Source of the DNA: Solwaraspora sp. WMMA2065
GTDB taxonomy: Bacteria; Actinomycetota; Actinomycetes; Mycobacteriales; Micromonosporaceae
Reading direction: 5' to 3'
Length of the DNA stretch: 64,000 nucleotides
Assembly: GCF_030345075.1 (NCBI RefSeq)
Contig: NZ_CP128361.1
Coordinates: forward strand, 1,674,001-1,738,000
In this document: in pieces, positions 1 to 8,019 of the stretch
Layout of the letters: each line of letters opens with the position of its first letter
Position numbering within the stretch: the stretch's first letter is position 1
The notes under the pieces: generated by a model
The model's database searches: none
Told to the model about the DNA's origin: nothing
The model's input: only the letters and a program-made list of their open reading frames with translations
Translations under genes and position numbers: made by a program

Positions 1-1
1 G

Positions 2-700
2 TTGCGGATCCGGCACCGGGTGGCGCTCGCCGCCGGAGTCATCGGCACAGCGCTGCTCGCCCTCGGCGCCACGCTCGGCGGCGACGGCGACCCCGGCTAC
101 CTGACGCTGTCCAAGCACCTGCCGGGCTGGGACGCGCTGCGTACCCCGGGACGGATGATGATCTGGACCAGCCTGCTCCTCGCAGTGCTGGCCGCCGGAA
201 CCCTCACGGCCGCAGCCGCCGCGCTGCGCCGGGCCACCACCGGATGGTCGCAGTGGTCCCGGCGGGCCGCCGGTGCCGTCCTGGCGATCCCCCTGGCGCT
301 GGTGGTGGTCGAGGGGATGAACCGGACCGCTCACCCGCAGGTGCCCACCCCACCGGCTGCCTGGGACCAGCTCACCGGGCCGGTACTGGTGCTGCCCAGC
401 GACGCCGGCGCGTTCGAGTTGAACGTAATGCTGTGGACCACCGAGGGAGATTTCCCGCAGGTTGCCAACGGCCTGGCCGGTTTCGTCCCGGCCAGCCAGG
501 AGCAGACCCGGGCGGTCACCGCGTTCTTTCCCGACCCGGCGAGCGTCGGATACCTGCGCGACCTGGGGGTGCGTACGGTGCTGGTGATGCCGGACCGGCT
601 GGTCGGGACGCCGTGGGACGGTGTCGCCCAACGTCCGGTCGACGGGCTGGGCATCGCCCGTGAGGAGATCGACGGTGTCCTCGTCTACCGGCTCGACTGA
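2..700 (+). CDS. C-terminal part of a polytopic membrane protein (5' end outside window)
   Basis: The reading frame is open from the window edge, so the N-terminus is missing and the TTG at base 2 is unlikely to be the true start. The visible 232 residues hold two hydrophobic stretches (about 6-25 and 55-73), separated by a loop with PGWDALRTPGRMMIW, then a further short hydrophobic stretch and a soluble tail of about 125 residues. A LRTPGR-type loop followed by a tail is common in actinobacterial membrane proteins of GT-C or YfhO-like type, but no catalytic motif is visible. It overlaps the next glycosyltransferase gene by 26 bases, so the two are probably co-translated and may act together on a lipid-linked sugar. 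Confidence 0.6.
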   Translation: MRIRHRVALAAGVIGTALLALGATLGGDGDPGYLTLSKHLPGWDALRTPGRMMIWTSLLLAVLAAGTLTAAAAALRRATTGWSQWSRRAAGAVLAIPLALVVVEGMNRTAHPQVPTPPAAWDQLTGPVLVLPSDAGAFELNVMLWTTEGDFPQVANGLAGFVPASQEQTRAVTAFFPDPASVGYLRDLGVRTVLVMPDRLVGTPWDGVAQRPVDGLGIAREEIDGVLVYRLD

Positions 701-1748
701 GCGTCCCGGGCCGGCCGGACCACAGGCCGAACCACCCGCGCCGGGCGGTCGGCCGCTGCGGCTGTCGGTCGTGGTGCCCTGCTTCAACGAGGACGCCTCG
801 CTGACCCGGCTGCACACGGCGGTGACCGCCGCGGTGACCGCGCTCGACGACGTCGAGGTCGAGTACGTCTACGTCGACGACGGCAGCACCGACGGCACCT
901 TGGCCGAGTTGCGCCGGCTGGCGGCAGCCGACCCGGCCGTCCGATATCTCGCGCTGAGCCGCAACTTCGGCAAGGAGTCGGCGATGCTCGCCGGGTTGGA
1001 CCGGGCCAGCGGGGACGCCGTCATCGTGATGGACGCCGACCTGCAACACCCTCCACGCCTGCTGCCCGATATGGTCGCCCTGTACCGGCAGGGGTACGAC
1101 CAGGTCATCGCGTGCCGCGACCGACGGGGTGACCGGTTCGTCCGTACCGTCGCGTCGCGGACGTTCTACCGGTTGATGAACCGCTGGGTGGACGTGCAAC
1201 TGCTCGACGGTGCGGGCGACTTCCGGCTGCTGTCCCGCCGGGCGGTCGACGCGCTTCGGGCCATGCCCGAGTACAACAGGTTCTCCAAGGGCCTCTACTC
1301 GTGGATCGGGTTCAACACCGTGGTGTTCGCGTACCCGAACGAGGCCCGCGCCGGTGGTGGCAGCCGCTGGAGTTTCCGGTCCCTGTTGAACTACGCGTTC
1401 GACGGGCTGCTGTCGTTCAACGACCGGCCGCTGCGGTCGGCGATCTACGCCGGTATGGGGCTCACGTTCATCGCCGTGGCGTATGCGGCCTGGGTGGTCG
1501 CGGCCGCGCTGATCCGGGGGATCGACGCCCCCGGCTACACCACGATCATCGTCAGCGTCATCGGTCTCGGCGGTATCCAGATGATGATCCTCGGCGTGAT
1601 CGGCGAGTACATCGGCCGGATCTACTACGAGACGAAGCGCCGACCCCGTTACCTGGTCATGGAGTCCGACGGGGCCGGTGGTACGCCGCAGGTGCCGACT
1701 CCCCGGCGGGAGACGACCATCCCCGGCCCGGCGGCCGACGCGGAATGA
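675..1748 (+). CDS. GT2 family glycosyltransferase with C-terminal membrane anchor (polyprenyl-phosphate sugar transferase type)
   Basis: About 357 residues. The GT-A fold motifs are clear: SVVVPCFNED near residue 30, VDDGSTDGT for the nucleotide-binding DxD region, and VMDADLQHPP for the metal-binding DAD. The C-terminus carries two membrane helices before a KRRPRYLV tail, as in GtrB/DPM1-like enzymes that move a sugar from a nucleotide donor to polyprenyl phosphate. The GTG at 675 is chosen because GAGGAG (662-667) sits 7 bases upstream; an earlier in-frame GTG at 621 lies inside the upstream gene and lacks such a site. The family role is well known. The sugar transferred here is not evident. 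Confidence 0.9.
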   Translation: MSSSTGSTERPGPAGPQAEPPAPGGRPLRLSVVVPCFNEDASLTRLHTAVTAAVTALDDVEVEYVYVDDGSTDGTLAELRRLAAADPAVRYLALSRNFGKESAMLAGLDRASGDAVIVMDADLQHPPRLLPDMVALYRQGYDQVIACRDRRGDRFVRTVASRTFYRLMNRWVDVQLLDGAGDFRLLSRRAVDALRAMPEYNRFSKGLYSWIGFNTVVFAYPNEARAGGGSRWSFRSLLNYAFDGLLSFNDRPLRSAIYAGMGLTFIAVAYAAWVVAAALIRGIDAPGYTTIIVSVIGLGGIQMMILGVIGEYIGRIYYETKRRPRYLVMESDGAGGTPQVPTPRRETTIPGPAADAE

Positions 1749-2058
1749 TCCGGCGGGCGGGGTCGTTGTGCATGGTCGCGCCACGCACTCCGGCCCGCAG
1801 CCGCCGGGCGGCAGTCAGGCTCCGGGCCCGGCCGGGCAGCCCCGGTCGGTGGACCAGGTCGGGAATCGTCGGCGGGCCGGCGTGGTTGTACATGGTCACG
1901 GCGCGCAGCGGCGCACCCGCACCCCCCCTTTCGGGGCGTGCCGGAGCCGCCCACGAGCCGACGTCGCACGTCTGAGATCCCGTACCACCCGGATGACCGT
2001 TTACCGCGCACCCGCCCGTGACGGGTGCGCCCCCTCGGCAGACGGAAGGTGGACCCCC
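1749..2058. other. 310-base intergenic region with imperfect direct repeats and a hairpin
   Basis: Two imperfect copies of an approximately 45-base segment lie at about 1752-1794 and 1871-1913. Each contains a GTTGT(G/A)CATGGTC(G/A)CG core. A perfect 9-bp stem (GCGCACCCG / CGGGTGCGC, 2006-2030, 7-base loop) lies 28 bases before the next gene and may be an attenuator or 5'UTR structure. No convincing gene is seen here. The leader is long enough for a riboswitch, but I could not match it to a known class. Confidence 0.4.
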
Positions 2059-2667
2059 ATGACCACGATCATCACCCGCACCCTGCGTACCAGCCTGCGC
2101 ACCACCGCCCTCGGCATCGCCGGGCTCACCCTCGCCGGCGGCGCGGTCGCCGCCCCCGCCCTGGCCGCCGACCACGCCCCCACCGCCCTGGCCGCACCCG
2201 CGGCCGCCGCCGCCAGCGGCGTGGACGCCGGCAAGCTCACCCCGCACGGCGTGCAGGGCGAACAGTCCCGCATCAGCCTGTCCGGCGAGCAGACCGACAA
2301 CGTCAAGGGCATCATCGCCGCCACGAAGAAGGCCGGCATGCACGAGCGGGCCGCCGTGGTCGCCATCGCCACCGCCCTGCAGGAGTCAAAGCTGGAGAAC
2401 CTCGGCCACCTCGGTGACCGCAACGACCACGACTCGCAGGGCCTGTTCCAGCAGCGCCCGTCGTCGGGCTGGGGCACCGTCGAGCAGATCACCGACGTGG
2501 AGTACTCCACCACCGCGTTCCTGAACGGGCTCAGGGCCGTCGACGGCTGGCAGGACATGCCGCTGACCCAGGCCGCGCAGACCGTGCAGGTGTCGGCGTA
2601 CCCGGACCACTACGCCCAGTGGGAGACCCAGGCCGCCGAACTCGTCGCCCAGCACTGGAACAGCTGA
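2059..2667 (+). CDS. Secreted lytic-transglycosylase-like protein
   Basis: The protein has 202 residues and a classical signal peptide: a basic start (TRTLRTSLRTTALG), a hydrophobic core and an AxA-type site near residue 36. The mature part has a goose-type or SLT-like helical pattern: AAVVAIATALQESKL with a candidate catalytic Glu in QES, GDRNDHDSQGLFQQRPS, and a YPDHYAQWE segment near the end. Such actinobacterial proteins are predicted cell-wall hydrolases acting outside the membrane. ATG 2059 follows GGAAGG at about 2044-2049. The gene is monocistronic, with its own terminator. Enzyme activity is inferred; the family has few characterised members. Confidence 0.75.
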   Translation: MTTIITRTLRTSLRTTALGIAGLTLAGGAVAAPALAADHAPTALAAPAAAAASGVDAGKLTPHGVQGEQSRISLSGEQTDNVKGIIAATKKAGMHERAAVVAIATALQESKLENLGHLGDRNDHDSQGLFQQRPSSGWGTVEQITDVEYSTTAFLNGLRAVDGWQDMPLTQAAQTVQVSAYPDHYAQWETQAAELVAQHWNS

Positions 2668-2680
2668 CCGCAGACACAGC

Positions 2681-2722
2681 GTCGAAGGGCCGGACCCCGG
2701 GTGCGGGGTCCGGCCCTTCGAC
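2681..2722. terminator. Bidirectional 18-bp stem terminator
   Basis: A perfect inverted repeat, with left arm 2681-2698 starting GTCGAAGGGCC and right arm 2705-2722, closes a 6-base loop. It lies between the ends of two convergent genes and can serve both strands. There is no long T-run, as is usual in high-GC actinomycetes. Confidence 0.85.
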
Positions 2723-2738
2723 GTATGCCCAGGCGAGG

Positions 2739-3842
2739 TCAGCCGGCCGCAGCCGCCGTCCGGTACCGGGCGGCGAGGTCGGTAGCGCCGACGGTGGTGA
2801 GCCGGCCGAAGAGCCGCAGCCGGGCCATCCCGCCGTCGGGATGGATGTCCAGCCGGACGTGGCTGACCGGGCGGGGCCGGTCCAGCCGGAAACGGTGCCG
2901 GGTGTCCGGTTGCAACGGGGTCAACGGCAGCAGCTCCGGCCAGTCGGTGGAGTCAACGCCGGAGCCGCCGTCGAGGGCCGGATCGGTGCCGGTGAGGTCG
3001 GTGCCGATCAGCCGGGCCGCCGCCGGGGCGTTGCCCTTGAAGTGGCTGGTGTCCAGCTCGACGAACTCGACGACGCCGACGGCACAGAGCCGGACCTGGA
3101 CCCAGTCGTTGCCGTCGTCGCGGCGGCGGGCGGTCTCCCAGCCCTCGCCCATCGTGCGGGCCGGCCCGGGTAGCAGCAGCTGCTGCGGGGATCCGTAGAA
3201 CCGGTCGCTGCATGCCTCGACCCGGCCACCGTGCTCGACCGCGGCAAGGTCGAGCACCTCGGTCAGCAGATCCGGGTCGGGCACCGGTTCGCCGTACACC
3301 CGCAGCCGGGCGACCCCGCCGTCGGGAAAGATCGTCAACCGTACGTGGGTCTGCCGTGCCGGCAGGTCGACCGGGACGATCAGCTGGCTGTCCCCGGCCA
3401 GCGCGGTGCGCGGCACCAGTGGGGTCCACCGCGCCGCGGCGAGTTCCTGCGGGCCGGGATAGCCGTCGAGTGAGCAACCGTCCACCGCCGCGTACGGCGG
3501 GTAGTTGCCGGTGAAGTGCGCGGTGTCGATCAGCACGGCCCGGACCACGCCCGGGGCACCGAGCCGGACGACGGCGTGGTCCGCGCCGGGCTGGCGGCGG
3601 CGGCGGGTCTCCCAACCGTCGTACACCTGGCCCTTCGCCCCGAAGGTGCCGGCGGCGAAGACCGGCGGGTGCGGGTCGACCAGGTTGTCGGCGGCGGCGA
3701 AGAACTCGTCGTTGGCGGCGACCACTCCCCCGCCGAGGGCACGGGACGCCAGGTCGGGCAGTCGGGTCGGGTCGGGCAGTCGGGTCGGGTCGGGCCCGTC
3801 CGGCGGACCGGGCGGTGGCGTGGATGCGTGGCTACCGGTCAA
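2739..3842 (-). CDS. alc: Allantoicase
   Basis: This enzyme hydrolyses allantoate to ureidoglycolate and urea, the last ureide step of this operon. The protein shows the expected internal duplication: each half contains a GWET-R/A-RRR motif (VYDGWETRRRR in the first, MGEGWETARRR in the second), followed by VRLG/VRLC and an F-x-G-N segment (HFTGNYPP, HFKGNAP). I prefer the TTG at 3842, which has a GAGAGGGGA site just upstream and overlaps the allantoinase stop; the frame could also start at 3881. The N-terminal tail contains a low-complexity PTRLPD repeat encoded by 18-bp tandem units. It is the last gene of the leftward operon. Identification is firm; the start is less so. Confidence 0.9.
   Translation of the reverse strand: MTGSHASTPPPGPPDGPDPTRLPDPTRLPDLASRALGGGVVAANDEFFAAADNLVDPHPPVFAAGTFGAKGQVYDGWETRRRRQPGADHAVVRLGAPGVVRAVLIDTAHFTGNYPPYAAVDGCSLDGYPGPQELAAARWTPLVPRTALAGDSQLIVPVDLPARQTHVRLTIFPDGGVARLRVYGEPVPDPDLLTEVLDLAAVEHGGRVEACSDRFYGSPQQLLLPGPARTMGEGWETARRRDDGNDWVQVRLCAVGVVEFVELDTSHFKGNAPAAARLIGTDLTGTDPALDGGSGVDSTDWPELLPLTPLQPDTRHRFRLDRPRPVSHVRLDIHPDGGMARLRLFGRLTTVGATDLAARYRTAAAAG
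3753..3798. repeat. 18-bp tandem repeat inside allantoicase gene
   Basis: The unit GTCGGGCAGTCGGGTCGG occurs at 3753-3770 and 3771-3788, with a partial third copy. On the minus strand it encodes repeated PTRLPD in the N-terminal tail of allantoicase. Because the unit is a multiple of three, copy-number change would keep the frame. Confidence 0.8.
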
Positions 3843-5157
3843 CGGTCCCCTCTCGCGACAATAGGCGGCCGCGCGGCGCATCCGGGGTGACCGGTGCGCC
3901 GCGCAGCCAGGTGGCCCGGACGATGCCGGTCAGGCGTCGTCCGGCGTACGGGGTGATGGGATGCCGTTGCCGCAGCCGGCCGGGATCGACGTGGTAGCTC
4001 GGCGCCGGGTCGAAGGCGACCAGGTCAGCGTCGGCGCCGACCGTGAGCCGGCCCTTGGCGGGCAGCCCCACCAGGTCGGCCGGGCCCTGGCACATCCACC
4101 GGACCACGTCACCGAGACCGAATCCACGCCGACGGGCCTCGGTCCAGACCGCCGGCAGCCCCATCTGCACCGAGGCGATGCCTCCCCAGGCGGCGGCGAA
4201 GTCCCCGGTGTCGGGTGCCTTCAGCGCGGGCAGGCAGGGGGAATGGTCGGAGACCACGCACGAGATGGTGCCGTCGGCCAGGGCTGCCCACAGCGCGTCC
4301 TGGTTGTCGCGCTGCCGGATTGGCGGACAGCATTTGAACTCGGTGGCGCCGTCCGGGATCTCCTCGGCGGCCAGGGTCAGGTAGTGCGGGCAGGTCTCGG
4401 CGCTGACCGGTACCCCGGCCCGGCGGGCAGCGGCCAGCACCGGCACCGCGCCGGCGGCGGACAGGTGCAGGATGTGCAGCCGGGCACCGACCCGACGGGC
4501 GACGTCGATGGCGGCGGTGACCGCCTCGATCTCGGCGGCCGGCGGCCGGCTGGCGAGGAAGTCCCGGTAGCGGGTCGAGGAGGCGGCGGCCATGAGCTGG
4601 TCGGGTTGTTCGGCGTGCACCACGAACAGGGCGGGTACGGCAGCCAACGCGGCGGCGAGCTGACCGGTGTCCAGTGGGGGGAACTCCGGCACCCCGGAGT
4701 CGGCAAGGAACGCCTTGAACCCGAAGACCCCGGCGGCGTACAGGTCGGGCATCACCTGCTGGTTGCCGGGGACCGCGCCGCCCCAGAAGCCGACGTCGAC
4801 ATGGCACTGCCCGGCGGCGGCCCGCCGTTTGACGGCCAGCGCGGCCGGGTCGACGGTCGGCGGAAGGCTGTTCAACGGCATGTCGACGATGGTGGTGACG
4901 CCGCCGGAGGCGGCGGCCAGCGTGGCGGTGGCGAACCCTTCCCATTCGGTACGGCCGGGTTCGTTGACGTGCACGTGGGTGTCGACGAGTCCGGGCAGCA
5001 GCGCGACGTTGCCGAGGTCGCTGTCGACCGTCGCCGGCACGTGTTCCCGGTAGTCGGCGACGGCGACGATCCGACCGTCCCCGACGGCGATGGCGGCCGG
5101 ACGCTCGCCGTCGGGGAGCACCGTGCGGCGGGACCGCAGTACCAGATCAACGGGCAT
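3832..5157 (-). CDS. allB: Allantoinase
   Basis: The protein has 441 residues, is a cyclic amidohydrolase and converts (S)-allantoin to allantoate. Metal ligands are visible: H61 and H63 in DTHVHVNEPG, a GFKAF segment with the carboxylated Lys, a His in FVVHAEQP, a His in LHILHLS, and the Asp in VVSDHSPC. ATG 5157 (MPVDLVLRSRR) is chosen over the longer frame because GAGGAG lies just upstream. The start overlaps the preceding aldolase-like gene by 11 bases and the end overlaps allantoicase, showing translational coupling. The pathway position fits its neighbours exactly. Confidence 0.95.
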   Translation of the reverse strand: MPVDLVLRSRRTVLPDGERPAAIAVGDGRIVAVADYREHVPATVDSDLGNVALLPGLVDTHVHVNEPGRTEWEGFATATLAAASGGVTTIVDMPLNSLPPTVDPAALAVKRRAAAGQCHVDVGFWGGAVPGNQQVMPDLYAAGVFGFKAFLADSGVPEFPPLDTGQLAAALAAVPALFVVHAEQPDQLMAAASSTRYRDFLASRPPAAEIEAVTAAIDVARRVGARLHILHLSAAGAVPVLAAARRAGVPVSAETCPHYLTLAAEEIPDGATEFKCCPPIRQRDNQDALWAALADGTISCVVSDHSPCLPALKAPDTGDFAAAWGGIASVQMGLPAVWTEARRRGFGLGDVVRWMCQGPADLVGLPAKGRLTVGADADLVAFDPAPSYHVDPGRLRQRHPITPYAGRRLTGIVRATWLRGAPVTPDAPRGRLLSREGTVDR

Positions 5158-6433
5158 GGTCGGTGGGCTCCTCACCGGACGCGGTCGGCAGGTGGGCGGT
5201 CGGCCCGGCATCGCGGTCGGCGGCCGGAGCGGCCTCGGCGGAGCCCGGACCGGCCAGGGTGGTCAGTACGGTGCGGTCGAAACCGGCGTCGGCCGGGTCG
5301 ACGGCGCCGCAGTCCAGCCCGCGCAGCAGGAACCGGGCCAGCGCCCGGGCGGTCGCCGGCTCGTCGAGGATCCCGCCGGACCGGCGGGCGAGGTAGGCGT
5401 CGAGCCGCCGGACGGTTTGCTCCCGGCCGGCGCGGTAGAACGCGTAGGTCGCGGCGAACCGGGTCGGCAACTGGTGCGGGTGCAGGTCCCAGCCCTGGTA
5501 GAAGCCGCGTTCCAGGGATCTGCGGACCAGGCCGGCGTGGCGCTGCCAGGCGGAGCGCACCGTCTCGGTGTCGCCGACCGGCAGGATGTTGGTGGAGCCG
5601 TCGCTGAGCGGTACACCGGTGCCGGCGGCGGCCACCTGCATGACGGCCTTCGCGTGGTCGGAACTTGGATGGTCCATACTCAGGTAATCGGCGGCGATGC
5701 CGCAGGCGGTTCCGTAGTCGTAGGTGCCGAAGTGGAGTCCGGCACACCGTCCGGCTGACTCATCGATCAGCCGGGCGACGGTCGCGGTGCCGTCGGGAGC
5801 GAGGATCGCCGCCGGAGTCTCGATCTGGATCTCGAACCGCAGCGCCCCGTCCACCAGCCCGTACGCCTGCTCCAGCCGGCCGCAGACGTCGACCATCGCG
5901 GCGACCTGGGCCGGGTGGCTCACCTTCGGCAGGGTGACCACGAAGCCGTCGGGCGGCCCAGCGCAGGCGTCCAGAAAAAGGTCGAGGCTGCGGACCGCCC
6001 GCCGCCGGGTGGCCGCCTCCAGACACTTGATCCGCACCCCGACGCGGGGTGGGCCCACGCCGGCGGCCCGTGCCTCGGTCAACGCACGTGCCGCGGCCCG
6101 CAGGTCGGCGTCCTCGATGGCGTCGTCGCGTACGCCGTACCCGTCCTCGACGTCGATGCGCAGGTCCTCGACCGGCTCGCGGGCCAGTTTGGCGCGTACC
6201 CGCCGGTCCAGCTCGACCGGGTACGGTGCCGGCGGATGGGCGTCCAGCGCGGCCAACGCCGCCGCACCCCAGGTCGGCACCAGGTCGGCGGTGACCCGGT
6301 CGGCGGGCACGTACACGGTGTGCACCGGCTGGCGCCCGGACGCCTCGCCCGGATAGCGGGCCCGCAGCGCGGCGTCGACGTCGGCGAGCAGGTCGTCCAA
6401 CGCGGCGTACACCGCCGGATCGAGCCGGGCCAT
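5147..6433 (-). CDS. DUF6986 / HpcH-HpaI aldolase-like protein
   Basis: The 428 residues resemble the CitE/HpcH aldolase fold: VEDGYGVRD, VGVRIKCLEA, VVTLPKVSHPAQV, LRFEIQIETPAAIL and GLHFGTYDYGTACG correspond to the metal- and acyl-binding strands of that superfamily. The family is typically found beside malate synthase in actinobacterial ureide clusters, as here, where the ATG overlaps the malate synthase stop (ATGA). A role in glyoxylate or ureidoglycolate handling is an inference from context; no specific reaction has been assigned from sequence. No ureidoglycolate lyase gene was recognised in the operon, so this protein is a candidate for the missing step. Confidence 0.8.
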   Translation of the reverse strand: MARLDPAVYAALDDLLADVDAALRARYPGEASGRQPVHTVYVPADRVTADLVPTWGAAALAALDAHPPAPYPVELDRRVRAKLAREPVEDLRIDVEDGYGVRDDAIEDADLRAAARALTEARAAGVGPPRVGVRIKCLEAATRRRAVRSLDLFLDACAGPPDGFVVTLPKVSHPAQVAAMVDVCGRLEQAYGLVDGALRFEIQIETPAAILAPDGTATVARLIDESAGRCAGLHFGTYDYGTACGIAADYLSMDHPSSDHAKAVMQVAAAGTGVPLSDGSTNILPVGDTETVRSAWQRHAGLVRRSLERGFYQGWDLHPHQLPTRFAATYAFYRAGREQTVRRLDAYLARRSGGILDEPATARALARFLLRGLDCGAVDPADAGFDRTVLTTLAGPGSAEAAPAADRDAGPTAHLPTASGEEPTDHAR

Positions 6434-8019
6434 CAGTCGATCAACCGGTACGCCGGCAGGGTCAGGAAGTCGACGTAGTCGGGACCAAGGGCGACCTCCT
6501 CGAACAACGCCCGGGCCTGCGGGAACCGGCTCGCCGTCCAGTCCGGTTCGGACAGCACGGCGCGGATCGCGGCGAGTTCGGCGTCACCGATGGTCCGGAC
6601 CAGATCGGCGGTCACCAGGGTGCCATCGGGCAGCCGTACCTCATTGCGGATCCACTGCCAGATCTGGGACCGAGAGATCTCGGCGGTGGCCGCGTCCTCC
6701 ATCAGGTTGTCGATCGCCACCGCACCGTTGCCGCGCAGCCAGGCCTCCAGGTAGCGCACCGCGACGGCGACGTTCGCGCGCAGCCCGGCCTCGGTGACGG
6801 CACCGCCGGTGGCGGCGACGTCCAGCAGCTGCGCGGCGGTGACCGACACGTCCGGGCGCTGCCGGTCGAGCTGGTTGGGCCGGTCGCCGAGGACCTCGTC
6901 GAACACCTCGCGGCAGACCGGCACCAGGTCGGGGTGGGCGACCCAGGACCCGTCGAAGCCGTCGGCGGCCTCCCGCCTCTTGTCGGCCCGGACCTGGTCG
7001 ACGGCGCGGGCGGTGACGTCGGCGTCCCGCCGGTTCGGGATGAACGCCGACATCCCGCCGATCGCCATCGCGCCGCGCCGGTGGCAGGTGGCGACCAGCA
7101 GCTCGGTGTAGGCCCGCATGAACGGCGCGGTCATGGTCACCGCCGCCCGGTCCGGCAGCACGAACCGCCCACCGGCGTCGCGGAAGTTCTTGATGAGGCT
7201 GAACAGGTAGTCCCACCGGCCGGCGTTGAGCCCGGCGGCGTACGGGCCGAGTGCCCACAGGATCTCGTCCATCTCGAACGCCGCGGTGATCGTCTCGATC
7301 AGCACGGTGGCCCGGATGCTCCCGGCCGGCAGGCCGAGCGTCTGCTCGACATGGACGAACACGTCATGCCACAGCGCGGCCTCCTCGTGGCTTTCCGTCT
7401 TGGCCAGGTAGAGGTAGGGGCCACTGCCCCGACGCAGCAGCTCGGCGGCGTTGTGGAACAGGTACAGGCCGGCGTCGACCAGCGCGCCGACGGCCGGCGC
7501 GCCGTCGAAGACGAGGTGCCGCTCGTCGAGGTGCCAGCCACGGGGCCGGACCACGATCGTCGGGTACGGCCCGGGGCCGAGCCGGTACGTCTTCGTCTCG
7601 GTCCGCAGCTCGATGGTGCGTCGCACGGCGTCGGCGAGGTTGCGTTGCCCGTCGACCACGTTCACCCAGTGCGGGGTGTTCGCATCCTCCAGGTCGGCCA
7701 GCCACACCCGGGCACCGGAGTTCAATGCGTTGACGGTCATCTTGCGGTCGGTGGGCCCGGTGATCTCCACCCGCCGGTCGGCCAGGTCGGGCGGGGGCGG
7801 CGGCACCGTCCAGCTGCCGGCCCGCACCTGCGCGGTGTCGGCCCGGAAGTCCAGCCGGCCGGTGCGGGCGATGTCGGCCCGGCGGCGGCTCCGGGCGGCG
7901 AGCAGCTCGGTCCGCCGGCCGGCGAACCGACGGTGCAGTCCGCCGAGGAACGCCACCGCGTCGCCGGTCAGCACGTCGCCGGTAGGTGGCAGCGGGTCGA
8001 CCTGGCTGCGGGGTATCAA
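6433..8019 (-). CDS. aceB: Malate synthase A
   Basis: The 528 residues match the malate synthase A length. It condenses glyoxylate with acetyl-CoA to malate. The signature AAGLNAGRWDYLFSLIKNF is present, together with the N-terminal EITGPTDRKMTVNALNSG and LADLEDANTPHW segments and a C-terminal MEDAATAEISRSQIWQW stretch. The start is TTG 8019 with AGGAG about 7 bases upstream. It overlaps the stop of the upstream deaminase gene. Its place inside a urate/allantoin operon, rather than beside isocitrate lyase, suggests that it removes glyoxylate released from ureidoglycolate. Confidence 0.95.
   Translation of the reverse strand: MIPRSQVDPLPPTGDVLTGDAVAFLGGLHRRFAGRRTELLAARSRRRADIARTGRLDFRADTAQVRAGSWTVPPPPPDLADRRVEITGPTDRKMTVNALNSGARVWLADLEDANTPHWVNVVDGQRNLADAVRRTIELRTETKTYRLGPGPYPTIVVRPRGWHLDERHLVFDGAPAVGALVDAGLYLFHNAAELLRRGSGPYLYLAKTESHEEAALWHDVFVHVEQTLGLPAGSIRATVLIETITAAFEMDEILWALGPYAAGLNAGRWDYLFSLIKNFRDAGGRFVLPDRAAVTMTAPFMRAYTELLVATCHRRGAMAIGGMSAFIPNRRDADVTARAVDQVRADKRREAADGFDGSWVAHPDLVPVCREVFDEVLGDRPNQLDRQRPDVSVTAAQLLDVAATGGAVTEAGLRANVAVAVRYLEAWLRGNGAVAIDNLMEDAATAEISRSQIWQWIRNEVRLPDGTLVTADLVRTIGDAELAAIRAVLSEPDWTASRFPQARALFEEVALGPDYVDFLTLPAYRLID

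Noticed and set aside
1920-2058. Possible c-di-AMP (ydaO-type) riboswitch before the wall-hydrolase-like gene
   Set aside because: Gene context fits but I could not align the conserved core; only a simple hairpin is supported.
3961-5607. 548-codon plus-strand frame
   Set aside because: It is antisense to allantoinase and its neighbour; Arg/Gly/Pro-rich shadow.
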